In this document: piece by piece, positions 1-5,859 of the stretch
Numbering within the stretch: position 1 is the stretch's first letter
How the letters are laid out: each line of letters opens with the position of its first letter
Source: Candidatus Aenigmatarchaeota archaeon
Lineage (GTDB): Archaea; Aenigmatarchaeota; Aenigmatarchaeia; Aenigmatarchaeales; Aenigmatarchaeaceae
NCBI GenBank assembly: GCA_028715225.1
Contig: JAQUSH010000006.1
Coordinates: 1-14,006 of the forward strand
Reading direction: 5' to 3'
Length of the DNA stretch: 14,006 bases
Translations under genes and position numbers: made by a program
Notes under the pieces: generated by a model
What the model was told of the DNA's origin: nothing
Seen by the model: only the letters and a program-made list of their open reading frames with translations
Databases searched by the model: none

Positions 1-67
1 CTAAAGTAGACTTACCATGGTCTACGGGACCTACTGTTACTAAATTCATGTGTGGCTTGTTAGCCAT
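1..67 (-). CDS. tuf: Translation elongation factor aEF-1A (EF-1 alpha), 5' end only
   Basis: This is the first 22 codons of aEF-1A, the GTPase that brings aminoacyl-tRNA to the ribosomal A site; the rest lies beyond the window edge. The peptide begins MANKPHMNLVTVGPVDHGKS, and GPVDHGKS is the P-loop (G1 motif), with the VDHGKST signature of the EF-1A/EF-Tu family. The ATG at 67 is supported by a strong Shine-Dalgarno, GAGGTGA, on the minus strand at 72-79. It is the last visible minus-strand gene of the uS12-uS7-EF-2-EF-1A set, separated from EF-2 by an opposite-strand gene. A leader of about 60 nt is inferred from a TTTATAAA box at 152-159. Identification is firm because few other proteins start with this signature. 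Confidence 0.95.
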   Translation of the reverse strand, partial: MANKPHMNLVTVGPVDHGKSTL

Positions 68-97
68 TTGCTTCACCTCAATTTTTATATGAAAAAT

Positions 98-124
98 AAA
101 TAGGCAATTATAGCCATCCTATTT
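98..124 (-). promoter_or_regulatory. Inverted repeat in the presumed EF-1A mRNA leader
   Basis: Perfect 7-bp arms AAATAGG (98-104) and CCTATTT (118-124) enclose a 13-nt loop that itself contains GGC/GCC. It lies between the likely TATA box and the Shine-Dalgarno, so it would be transcribed as a hairpin in the leader. Part of it (AAATAGGCAATTA) recurs with one mismatch at 5798-5810. Function is unknown. Confidence 0.4.
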
Positions 125-151
125 ACCGTAAAATCCATATTAATATGAATC

Positions 152-159
152 TTTATAAA
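152..159 (-). promoter_or_regulatory. Probable TATA box for EF-1A
   Basis: The symmetrical octamer TTTATAAA lies about 89 nt before the EF-1A ATG. A start about 26 nt downstream would give a leader of roughly 60 nt carrying the GAGGTGA ribosome-binding site. A second AT-rich run near 82-91 is too close to the start codon to fit a leadered transcript. Confidence 0.5.
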
Positions 160-184
160 TGTTTGTGTTTCTGGAAGCGATGCG

Positions 185-193
185 TTTAAATCC
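185..193 (+). promoter_or_regulatory. TATA box for the gene at 215
   Basis: TTTAAATCC is centred about 27 nt upstream of the ATG at 215, the spacing expected for a leaderless archaeal transcript. No Shine-Dalgarno precedes the ATG. Confidence 0.55.
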
Positions 194-214
194 TTTTGGA
201 TATAAATTAATTTT

Positions 215-562
215 ATGAAGAAAGCTCCACAGAAAGCAAAGGATTTGGTTGTTCAATACCTAGAAAAGGAGAATAACGCCCTAAAAGAAAAGAAGAATGA
301 TATCGAAATGGAAAAAGATATTGCTGATTTCACGGTTGCAAAATTAGGAAGTGACATATCTTCTGCTTTATTGAAAGACCATCCAAAAGATTTTTTGGAA
401 AGGGATTATAATTTGGCAATCGATAATCTATGCAAAGATGGTATACTTCAACAAATATATTCCGATAAACCTGGCGAAAGACTTTACGCTCCTATTAAAA
501 TTATAGTGGATATGCCTGATGGAACTTCTGGTTATTTATATTATCTAACTGGAAAGAAATAA
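215..562 (+). CDS. Small protein of unknown function (115 aa), possible winged-helix
   Basis: I do not recognise this family. The protein is soluble, with no signal peptide or membrane segment. Residues about 8-45 are charged and Lys/Glu-rich, probably helical or coiled coil. The C-terminal half (about 65-105) reads like a helix, LAIDNLCKDGILQQI, followed by a hairpin, SDKPGERLYAPI, which resembles the recognition helix and wing of a winged-helix domain; that is an inference. A TATA box sits 27 nt upstream of the ATG and there is no Shine-Dalgarno, so translation is probably leaderless. It is on the plus strand between EF-1A and EF-2, which are both minus, and ends 5 nt from the EF-2 stop (tail-to-tail). 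It interrupts the usual EF-2/EF-1A adjacency. Confidence 0.7.
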   Translation: MKKAPQKAKDLVVQYLEKENNALKEKKNDIEMEKDIADFTVAKLGSDISSALLKDHPKDFLERDYNLAIDNLCKDGILQQIYSDKPGERLYAPIKIIVDMPDGTSGYLYYLTGKK

Positions 563-567
563 ATAAT

Positions 568-2760
568 TTAAGCTTCTGCAACAGGTAAATCTTTATTCAG
601 TCCTTTTCTTTCTCTAATCTGAGTTACAATCTTAGTCTTAATATCATTTGGTACCTTGTCAAATGTAACATCCATCAGAGACTGGAATCCTTTACCAGCT
701 GTTGCTGACTTCAGTGCGCCTTCAAATCCAAACATTTCAGCAACCGGAAGCTTTACAGTAATAATAGCTGAATATTCTTCCTGTTCGATATTCATGATTT
801 CTCCACGTCGATTGTTTACTTCGCTCGTTACACTTCCGATGTGATCTTGTGGAGTGTCTATTCTCAATATCTGCTTTGGCTCTAAAAGTGTTGCTCCTGC
901 CCTTAGCATAGCTTGCTTTATTGCCTGTCTCACGGCAGGTATGACTTGTGCAGGTCCTCTGTGAACAGCATCTTCATGAAGTTCAGCATCATTCAGTCTA
1001 ACCATAAATGCAGAACATGGCTCATCTGCCAAAGGTCCTTTGTTTATAACGTCTTTGAAAGATTCTTTGATAAGTTCAATTGCTTCATTAAGATACTGAA
1101 TACCTTTTGTGCAATCTAACAGCATGCAGTGATTTGAAATAAGAACTAAAGATTTTGCATCTTCTCTAGGGAATCCTAATTCTTCTAATTTCTTTACCAT
1201 GTCTAGATTCTTTCCTTTAATTTCACCATCTCGTATTATTCCTTCTGACATTGCCTTATAGACAGCAGGAGGTATAGGTTCAACTGAAACATAAAATTTA
1301 TTGTGTTTGTTTGGTGACTTCCCTTCAACTGAAGGTGATTTAGTTTGTATTGTTTCCCTGTAAACAACAATTGGCGGTGATGCGATTATTTCTATTCCTT
1401 TTTCTTTGATTTTTCTTTCTACTTTAGCATCTAAATGAAGTTCTCCTAATCCTGACACTAGTGTTTCTCCTGTTTCTGGATTGATTTGTATTTTCAGAGT
1501 AGGATCTTCTTTGCCTAATATTTTTAGAACATCAATCAGTTTTGGAAGATCTTGAGGATTCTTTGGTTCCATTGCTTTAGTAACTACTGGTTCAAAGATG
1601 TGTTTAATTGCCTCGAAACCATCTATTATAAAATTAGGATCGCAGATTGTTTCACCGCTTATAATATCAGTAATTCCTACTAAACCGACTACATTTCCAG
1701 CAAGAACAGTATCAACTGTAATTCTTTTATCAGCAATGAATGTTGTAACTTGCTGCAACTTAGTTGTTCTTCCTGAATCAAGCAAATAAATATCCTGACC
1801 TCTTGTAAGTTTTCCTGAGAATATTCTAGCAGTAGAAATCATTCCAGCATGAGCATCATAAACTATTTTAGTAATGCATGCAGCTAACTTGCCGTTTGGA
1901 TCGCATGCTAAAAGCTGCTTTCCTACATCTGAATTTATGTCTCCTTTCCATATTCTGCCTACTCGATAAGGCTGAGCTTCTATCGGAGATGGTAAATGTT
2001 TGATAACAGCATCCATGACTACTATATGCATCGGAGCCAATTTAGCTAGCTCTTCGTCTTTATCCTGTGAACATAACTCCATGATCTGTTTGAACGTGAC
2101 ACCGGTTGCTTGCATGTAAGGAATAGAAATTGCCCATTTTCTAAGAGCGGAACCAAAAGCTACAGAACCATCTTCTATTTTAGGAAGCCATTTGTCTTTG
2201 AATTCTGGATCAACATTTCTTTGTATGAATTTGTTAACATCAACAACTATTTTTGCCAGACGTTTCTGAAGTTGCTCTGGTGTCAATTTAAGTTCCTTGA
2301 TTGCACGGTCAACTTTATTGATAAATAGAATTGGTTTTACTCTTTCAGCTAAAGCCTGCTTCAGAACTGTTTCAGTTTGTGGCATTATGCCTTCGACAGC
2401 GCAAACCATAACTACACCACCATCTACTGCTCTTAATGCTTGAGTTACGTCAGCACCGAAGTCAACGTGACCTGGAGTATCCATGAGATTGATCAAATAA
2501 GGCTCATTATTGTATTGGTGAGCCATCGTAACAGTTGCACCGTAAATGGTCATCAGTCTTTCTCGCTCCTGTTCATCAATCCATGTTAACATTCTTTCTC
2601 CAACTAACTGCTGAGCCATCATTCCAGCTGCTGCAGCTAGATTATCTGTTAAACAAGTCTTACCATGATGGATGTGAGAAACAATACCAATATTCCTAAT
2701 ATTCTTAGGATTATTCATTAATTTTTGTACATTTTCTGAGTATTCTTCTTTACCAGCCAT
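568..2760 (-). CDS. fusA: Translation elongation factor aEF-2
   Basis: The ribosomal translocase GTPase, 730 aa, is full length for the archaeal family. Visible motifs are the P-loop SHIHHGKT (28-35), the switch I threonine in ERLMT (71), DTPGH (94-98) and NKVD (148-151), followed by domains II-V. The domain IV tip LHEDAVHRGPAQ is intact; its histidine, about residue 600, is the site converted to diphthamide in archaea and eukaryotes. The P-loop has HHGKT rather than the commoner DHGKT, a variant seen in some archaeal EF-2s. The ATG at 2760 has no Shine-Dalgarno but a TATA-like CTTAAATATT about 26 nt upstream, so the mRNA is probably leaderless. The gene would normally follow uS7 directly; here a plus-strand gene intervenes. 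Confidence 0.98.
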   Translation of the reverse strand: MAGKEEYSENVQKLMNNPKNIRNIGIVSHIHHGKTCLTDNLAAAAGMMAQQLVGERMLTWIDEQERERLMTIYGATVTMAHQYNNEPYLINLMDTPGHVDFGADVTQALRAVDGGVVMVCAVEGIMPQTETVLKQALAERVKPILFINKVDRAIKELKLTPEQLQKRLAKIVVDVNKFIQRNVDPEFKDKWLPKIEDGSVAFGSALRKWAISIPYMQATGVTFKQIMELCSQDKDEELAKLAPMHIVVMDAVIKHLPSPIEAQPYRVGRIWKGDINSDVGKQLLACDPNGKLAACITKIVYDAHAGMISTARIFSGKLTRGQDIYLLDSGRTTKLQQVTTFIADKRITVDTVLAGNVVGLVGITDIISGETICDPNFIIDGFEAIKHIFEPVVTKAMEPKNPQDLPKLIDVLKILGKEDPTLKIQINPETGETLVSGLGELHLDAKVERKIKEKGIEIIASPPIVVYRETIQTKSPSVEGKSPNKHNKFYVSVEPIPPAVYKAMSEGIIRDGEIKGKNLDMVKKLEELGFPREDAKSLVLISNHCMLLDCTKGIQYLNEAIELIKESFKDVINKGPLADEPCSAFMVRLNDAELHEDAVHRGPAQVIPAVRQAIKQAMLRAGATLLEPKQILRIDTPQDHIGSVTSEVNNRRGEIMNIEQEEYSAIITVKLPVAEMFGFEGALKSATAGKGFQSLMDVTFDKVPNDIKTKIVTQIRERKGLNKDLPVAEA

Positions 2761-2780
2761 GGTATGATGATAGAAACAAT

Positions 2781-2790
2781 AATATTTAAG
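2781..2790. promoter_or_regulatory. One TATA box apparently shared by EF-2 and the divergent J-domain gene
   Basis: AATATTTAAG (CTTAAATATT on the other strand) is the only good TATA-like element in the 52-nt divergent intergenic. Its centre lies about 26 nt from the EF-2 ATG at 2760 and about 27 nt from the opposite ATG at 2813. Both distances fit leaderless transcription, so a single box may be read in both directions. No Shine-Dalgarno is visible for either gene. Confidence 0.55.
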
Positions 2791-2812
2791 CTTTTACTTT
2801 GAAGTATGAAAT

Positions 2813-3895
2813 ATGAATCTAAAGGATGCCCTAGATATGTTCGGCGCAACGAACAGCACAATGTTTAATACAATAAAGATGTTTTACAGATTAAAAGCCA
2901 AAGAATATCACCCAGATGTTGTTCCTTATCTCGGTTTACCTGATGAAGAATGCACCAAAAGAATAAATTACTGGAAACAGTTGGGTGAAGCATACGAAAT
3001 AATTAAAAAGAACAGTCCTGATGGAAAACAAATAATGTGGCAATCTGGTGAATACTTGAAAAATATGGATGCACATAAGAGAACAATAGATGATATATTA
3101 AATCCTGAATCAAGAATTATGAGAGAAGAAATTAAAAGGTTTTTCTCTGAATTTTTTTCAGATGGAGAAAAATATTATGACATGCTTTCAGGAATAAAAT
3201 TTTCAGATGAAGCCATTCTTTCAGATCCGAGAGTAAGTATACGAAATGGTTTTGAAATTAACACCAGTGATGGTATAAGATTTAGATGTGAAAGACCATT
3301 ATTGCATCTTGAACAGCGCGCATGGCCTCATGATGAGGGCAATCACTATTTTGAGTTAATAGAACCAATAAGAGCCAGAGACCGTATATACGGAAAACAC
3401 TATGCTCCTATGTATTTAACTTTATTTCTAGAAAATCATGGGTTAGACCAAAAACTTGGATCAGATATAATCGGAAAAATATGTGAGGATATAAACATCA
3501 TTGAATCTAAAGCTATCTCAAAAGATAATTTCGTTCCAAATAAAACGGGTGTTCATCCTAAACTCATTAATGAACTCAGTAGCCTATGTGCCAAATATAA
3601 ATTAAAGGAACTTTCAAATTACCCCCCTAATCCGTCACTTGCTTACAACGAAAGATTTGAAAGAGAAAATATAGTATTCTCCCTACTTCATCATGTAGGA
3701 TACAGAACGAAAGCTGAAAAAAATGATGTTGGATATGATATCACTACAATTGACACTTCTGATTGGCATGGTGACTATGAAGAGTTCTTCAAATTCACAT
3801 TAAGCGAAGATGACATGAAATTTATAGAAATACTGATGCTTGGAAATATAATGTTAGATGAACGATTCGTACCTTATCTTTCTAAGAAAATCTAA
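2813..3895 (+). CDS. J-domain-like protein, 360 aa, with uncharacterised C-terminal region
   Basis: The N-terminal 70 residues look like a divergent J domain. Helix II, MFYRLKAKEYHPD, carries the HPD tripeptide at 33-35 that stimulates Hsp70 ATPase, and helix III, INYWKQLGEAYEII, follows. There is no Gly/Phe linker and no CxxCxGxG zinc repeats, so this is not a standard DnaJ. Residues 90-360 are soluble and unrecognised, rich in charged and aromatic residues. The ATG is placed by a TATA box 27 nt upstream, and no Shine-Dalgarno is present. The gene is on the plus strand inside the minus-strand ribosomal cluster, divergent from EF-2, with its stop 4 nt from the uS7 stop. A co-chaperone role is inferred from HPD only; no Hsp70 gene is visible here. 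Confidence 0.75.
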   Translation: MNLKDALDMFGATNSTMFNTIKMFYRLKAKEYHPDVVPYLGLPDEECTKRINYWKQLGEAYEIIKKNSPDGKQIMWQSGEYLKNMDAHKRTIDDILNPESRIMREEIKRFFSEFFSDGEKYYDMLSGIKFSDEAILSDPRVSIRNGFEINTSDGIRFRCERPLLHLEQRAWPHDEGNHYFELIEPIRARDRIYGKHYAPMYLTLFLENHGLDQKLGSDIIGKICEDINIIESKAISKDNFVPNKTGVHPKLINELSSLCAKYKLKELSNYPPNPSLAYNERFERENIVFSLLHHVGYRTKAEKNDVGYDITTIDTSDWHGDYEEFFKFTLSEDDMKFIEILMLGNIMLDERFVPYLSKKI

Positions 3896-3899
3896 CGAT

Positions 3900-4499
3900 T
3901 TATCTTGCACCAAGAGATTCTTTCTCAATTCTGTCTTTCTCTCTTATTGCGTAAGAATCTGAAGAATTATTGTATGCAGCAAATATTTCATCTGCTAGAC
4001 AAACTGACATAGGCTTCTTTGCCTTTATTGCTTTCTGGAAAGAACCTTGAGCAAATTCTCGAAGAACAATATCTACTCTTCTTTGTGGTGATGTGATAAC
4101 TGCTTTTCTTACTATTATTCCACCAACCTGGAAAGAAGTAAGCTCTTCTCTCATTGCTGAATTTTCAATTGCTTTGACAAAAACTTCAACTGGGTTCTTT
4201 TTTGTCTTCTGTTCAATTATATTGAAAGCATCGATTACAACATTAAAAATAGTTTCTGTTTTTCCTACACATGCTCCGCTTGTCAAGAAATGTTTCTTTC
4301 TTTTGTGACCAGGAACATACATGTGATTGATTAATCTTTCAACAATGTTCATGTTAGACTTGTGAAACTGCTTCTGAGAATTTCTTCCGAAGCTCTTTGG
4401 AATTATAACTGGCTTAAGATTAATGTATCTTTCAAGGCCAAGGTCAGATACTTTGACTTCTGATGTATCCCATCTATTGAATAATTTTATTTCAGACAT
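3900..4499 (-). CDS. rps7: 30S ribosomal protein uS7
   Basis: A primary 16S rRNA-binding protein of the small-subunit head, 199 aa, normal for archaea. Recognisable family blocks include the N-terminal archaeal extension, IVERLINHMYVPG, NPVEVFVKAIENSAMRE, GGIIVRKAVITSPQRRVD, and the C-terminal AAYNNSSDSYAIREKDRIE. The ATG directly abuts the uS12 stop (TAA then ATG), and GGTG within the last uS12 codons, about 8 nt upstream, acts as ribosome-binding site, so the two are translationally coupled. EF-2 should follow; instead a plus-strand gene ends 4 nt from this stop. Confidence 0.97.
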   Translation of the reverse strand: MSEIKLFNRWDTSEVKVSDLGLERYINLKPVIIPKSFGRNSQKQFHKSNMNIVERLINHMYVPGHKRKKHFLTSGACVGKTETIFNVVIDAFNIIEQKTKKNPVEVFVKAIENSAMREELTSFQVGGIIVRKAVITSPQRRVDIVLREFAQGSFQKAIKAKKPMSVCLADEIFAAYNNSSDSYAIREKDRIEKESLGAR

Positions 4500-4922
4500 T
4501 TATCGTGCACCTTTCTTTGCCTTTCCTGTTCTCAATGCTTCAAGCGGTATGCCATTTACTTTAGATACTCTATATTTAATTCCTGGCATTGAACCAATTG
4601 GTCCTCTTTGTGAACCGCCTAATCCTTCAATTATAACTTCATCATGTTCATTGATTACATTGATTGCTCCTGATCTTGGGCAGAATGCTGAAACTTCTTT
4701 GCCGTTCTTCAGAAGCTGTACTCTAACAACTTTAATGATACCAGAGTGAGGTTGTTTCTGCTCTACCCCGGTTTTTTTAATAACTATTCCTTTAGCCTGA
4801 GGTGAACCTTGTAAAGGATCTTTTCTTTCAATCAGTTTTAGAACTCTGACTTTGTATTTCGTTTTCTTCCATTTCTTCTGCATTCTCTGCTTTTTCATTT
4901 TTCTTCCGTTGAATTCTCCCAT
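4500..4922 (-). CDS. rps12: 30S ribosomal protein uS12
   Basis: A decoding-centre protein of the small subunit, 140 aa, the archaeal length. It has the basic N-terminus, the block KKTGVEQKQPHSG (50-61), VRVQLLKNGKEVSAFCP, and GGSQRGPIGSMPGIKYRV. The decoding loop reads QPHSG where nearly all known uS12 proteins have QPNSA: proline and serine are kept, while Asn and Ala are replaced by His59 and Gly61. A Shine-Dalgarno, AGGTGA, at 4927-4932 fixes the ATG at 4922, and a TATA-like run at 4963-4971 lies upstream. It forms an operon with uS7 and may also receive read-through from tRNA-Gln. Confidence 0.97.
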   Translation of the reverse strand: MGEFNGRKMKKQRMQKKWKKTKYKVRVLKLIERKDPLQGSPQAKGIVIKKTGVEQKQPHSGIIKVVRVQLLKNGKEVSAFCPRSGAINVINEHDEVIIEGLGGSQRGPIGSMPGIKYRVSKVNGIPLEALRTGKAKKGAR

Positions 4923-4962
4923 CTATTCACCTTTAATTGTACTGTTTATTTTAGAACCAAGT

Positions 4963-4971
4963 CTTTAAAAA
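4963..4971 (-). promoter_or_regulatory. Probable TATA box for the uS12-uS7 operon
   Basis: TTTTTAAAG on the minus strand lies between the end of tRNA-Gln and uS12. A start about 26 nt downstream would leave a leader of about 19 nt containing AGGTGA. The T-run could also serve as the 3' terminator of the tRNA. Confidence 0.4.
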
Positions 4972-5014
4972 CTTGATGGTAGCCCCGGCAGGATTCGAAC
5001 CTACGTCAAACGGT

Positions 5015-5050
5015 ATCTCCGTTTCGGCCTCAAAGCTTTAATGCAAAACA
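5015..5050 (-). other. tRNA-Gln intron at position 37/38 (36 nt, canonical BHB)
   Basis: The fold is a complete bulge-helix-bulge: outer helix GACGG/CCGTT (anticodon stem), 4-bp central helix CTTT/GGAG (with two G-U pairs), 3-nt bulges GG^T and AT^A, and inner helix GTTTTG/CGAAAC. Cutting after the second base of each bulge removes 36 nt and leaves a 7-nt anticodon loop, as the archaeal tRNA splicing endonuclease would. Confidence 0.9.
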
Positions 5051-5078
5051 CCAAAGCCGTCTATCCTTGGCCACTAGA

Positions 5079-5109
5079 TTCCGCGAAAGGTTGAAACAAC
5101 AACGATTCT
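5079..5109 (-). other. tRNA-Gln noncanonical intron in the D-stem (31 nt)
   Basis: Between acceptor and D-arm there are 31 extra nucleotides. A relaxed BHB forms from a central helix CCGT/GCGG, bulges CG^A and AA^T, and a short inner helix GAA/TTC capped by a GTT/AAC hairpin; there is no good outer helix. Cutting after the second bulge base joins ...GTCG to TCTAG..., giving U8, C9 and a perfect D-stem GTCT/GGAT. The intron therefore lies between tRNA positions 10 and 11. Exact boundaries rest on this fold. Confidence 0.78.
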
Positions 5110-5117
5110 CGACGGGG

Positions 5118-5741
5118 CTAGTTCAGGGCTACTAATTTTAATTTGTGTTTAAGGTTATTAAAACTAATCCTTTTAAGAAATAAATTAATTTCTTCCTGTC
5201 GACAAATAAAAATCGCGTTTATAGTTATATTAGTCGGATGAAATCCTAAAGAGATTAAAGCCTCTCTAACATCTTCTAATAGAATCCTATTATTATTCTT
5301 AAATCCTATTGACCATCTACCGGATCCTCTAGCCTGTTCAAATACTGTTCCATCAGTATCAATTAGACCTCTTATACATGCAATCAAATATTCATTATTT
5401 TGTTTAATCCATCTTGGAATTGTAATTTTATTTTGTATTTTATCTCCTGGAATTAGCCCAATTGTTAGTAAAAAATTTAATAGATTAAAACTTGCTAATC
5501 TTAAATTTAATCCTAAACGATCTTTCTCAAATCCAAAAGAAACTTTTGAATTAAATAAATCTTCTATAAGTGGCTTAACGAATTCTAAAAGATATTCTTT
5601 ATCTGTTATTGAATTTCCGGTAATCTTAATTCTATAAATACCATATTTTTTTGATGAATAAATGTTTCCGTCTCCAAGCATTATACCAACAAATTCTGCT
5701 AACTTCTCATTCTTTTTTGGTGTATTTATTATTTTTAACAC
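5118..5741 (-). CDS. LAGLIDADG homing endonuclease, free-standing
   Basis: A 207-aa protein with two LAGLIDADG motifs, the layout of a monomeric homing endonuclease. The first is LAEFVGIMLGDGN (14-26, metal-binding Asp24) and the second IACIRGLIDTDGT (120-132, Asp130). Both acidic residues are present, so the enzyme may be active; these enzymes cut long DNA targets to spread their own gene or a neighbouring intron. It starts at GTG 5741, with a TATA box about 27 nt upstream and no Shine-Dalgarno. Its TAG stop overlaps the first two bases of the intron-containing tRNA-Gln on the same strand, so the tRNA could be processed from a joint transcript. It is not inside an intein or a visible long intron. 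Its target is unknown. Confidence 0.92.
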   Translation of the reverse strand: MLKIINTPKKNEKLAEFVGIMLGDGNIYSSKKYGIYRIKITGNSITDKEYLLEFVKPLIEDLFNSKVSFGFEKDRLGLNLRLASFNLLNFLLTIGLIPGDKIQNKITIPRWIKQNNEYLIACIRGLIDTDGTVFEQARGSGRWSIGFKNNNRILLEDVREALISLGFHPTNITINAIFICRQEEINLFLKRISFNNLKHKLKLVALN

Positions 5742-5764
5742 TCTGATATGTAGAATAATTTTTT

Positions 5765-5772
5765 AATATAAA
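5765..5772 (-). promoter_or_regulatory. TATA box for the LAGLIDADG gene
   Basis: TTTATATT on the minus strand is centred about 27 nt before the GTG start, consistent with a leaderless transcript. Confidence 0.5.
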
Positions 5773-5797
5773 TCTCATTTACCCACCTTGGTAGTGA

Positions 5798-5810
5798 AAA
5801 TAGGCTATTA
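5798..5810. repeat. Inverted repeat in the endonuclease/thrS divergent intergenic
   Basis: AATAG-G-CTATT is an 11-nt interrupted palindrome at 5799-5809. With flanks it reads AAATAGGCTATTA, 12 of 13 identical to AAATAGGCAATTA in the EF-1A leader at 98-110. It lies between the two divergent TATA boxes and could be a regulator site. Confidence 0.3.
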
Positions 5811-5830
5811 CTTTAATATTTATATTGTTG

Positions 5831-5840
5831 AAATATTTAA
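5831..5840 (+). promoter_or_regulatory. TATA box for thrS
   Basis: AAATATTTAA is centred about 24 nt before the thrS ATG. Only a weak GTGAT lies near the start, so a leaderless or very short leader is likely. Confidence 0.5.
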
Positions 5841-5859
5841 GTAGTATATACGTGATGAT

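Larger units (their letters stand above)
4977..5119 (-). tRNA. tRNA-Gln (anticodon UUG) with two introns and encoded CCA
   Basis: The acceptor strands AGCCCCG (5119-5113) and CGGGGCT (4981-4987) pair perfectly, followed by A73 and a genome-encoded CCA. The T-arm GTAGG-TTCGAAT-CCTGC is canonical. Removing two insertions gives a 76-nt tRNA with D-stem GTCT/GGAT, D-loop AGTGGCCAA, anticodon stem GACGG/CCGTT and loop CTTTGGA, anticodon UUG. The insertions are 31 nt in the D-stem and 36 nt at 37/38; both fit BHB splice motifs. The stop codon of the upstream LAGLIDADG gene overlaps the first two tRNA bases. The acceptor, discriminator A and anticodon agree with archaeal tRNA-Gln. Confidence 0.93.

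Noticed and set aside
656..2328. Plus-strand open frames of 60-72 codons inside EF-2
   Set aside because: They lie antisense to a fully conserved 730-aa EF-2, have no promoter or ribosome-binding site, and their compositions are unlike real proteins.
4423..4749. 108-codon plus-strand frame across uS12/uS7
   Set aside because: It is a shadow of two conserved ribosomal protein genes on the other strand.
5118..5741. Endonuclease gene as part of an intein or of a long tRNA intron
   Set aside because: No extein sequence or intein splicing motifs flank it, and no second copy of the tRNA 5' exon (AGCCCCG) is found upstream of it; the tRNA is complete downstream of its stop.
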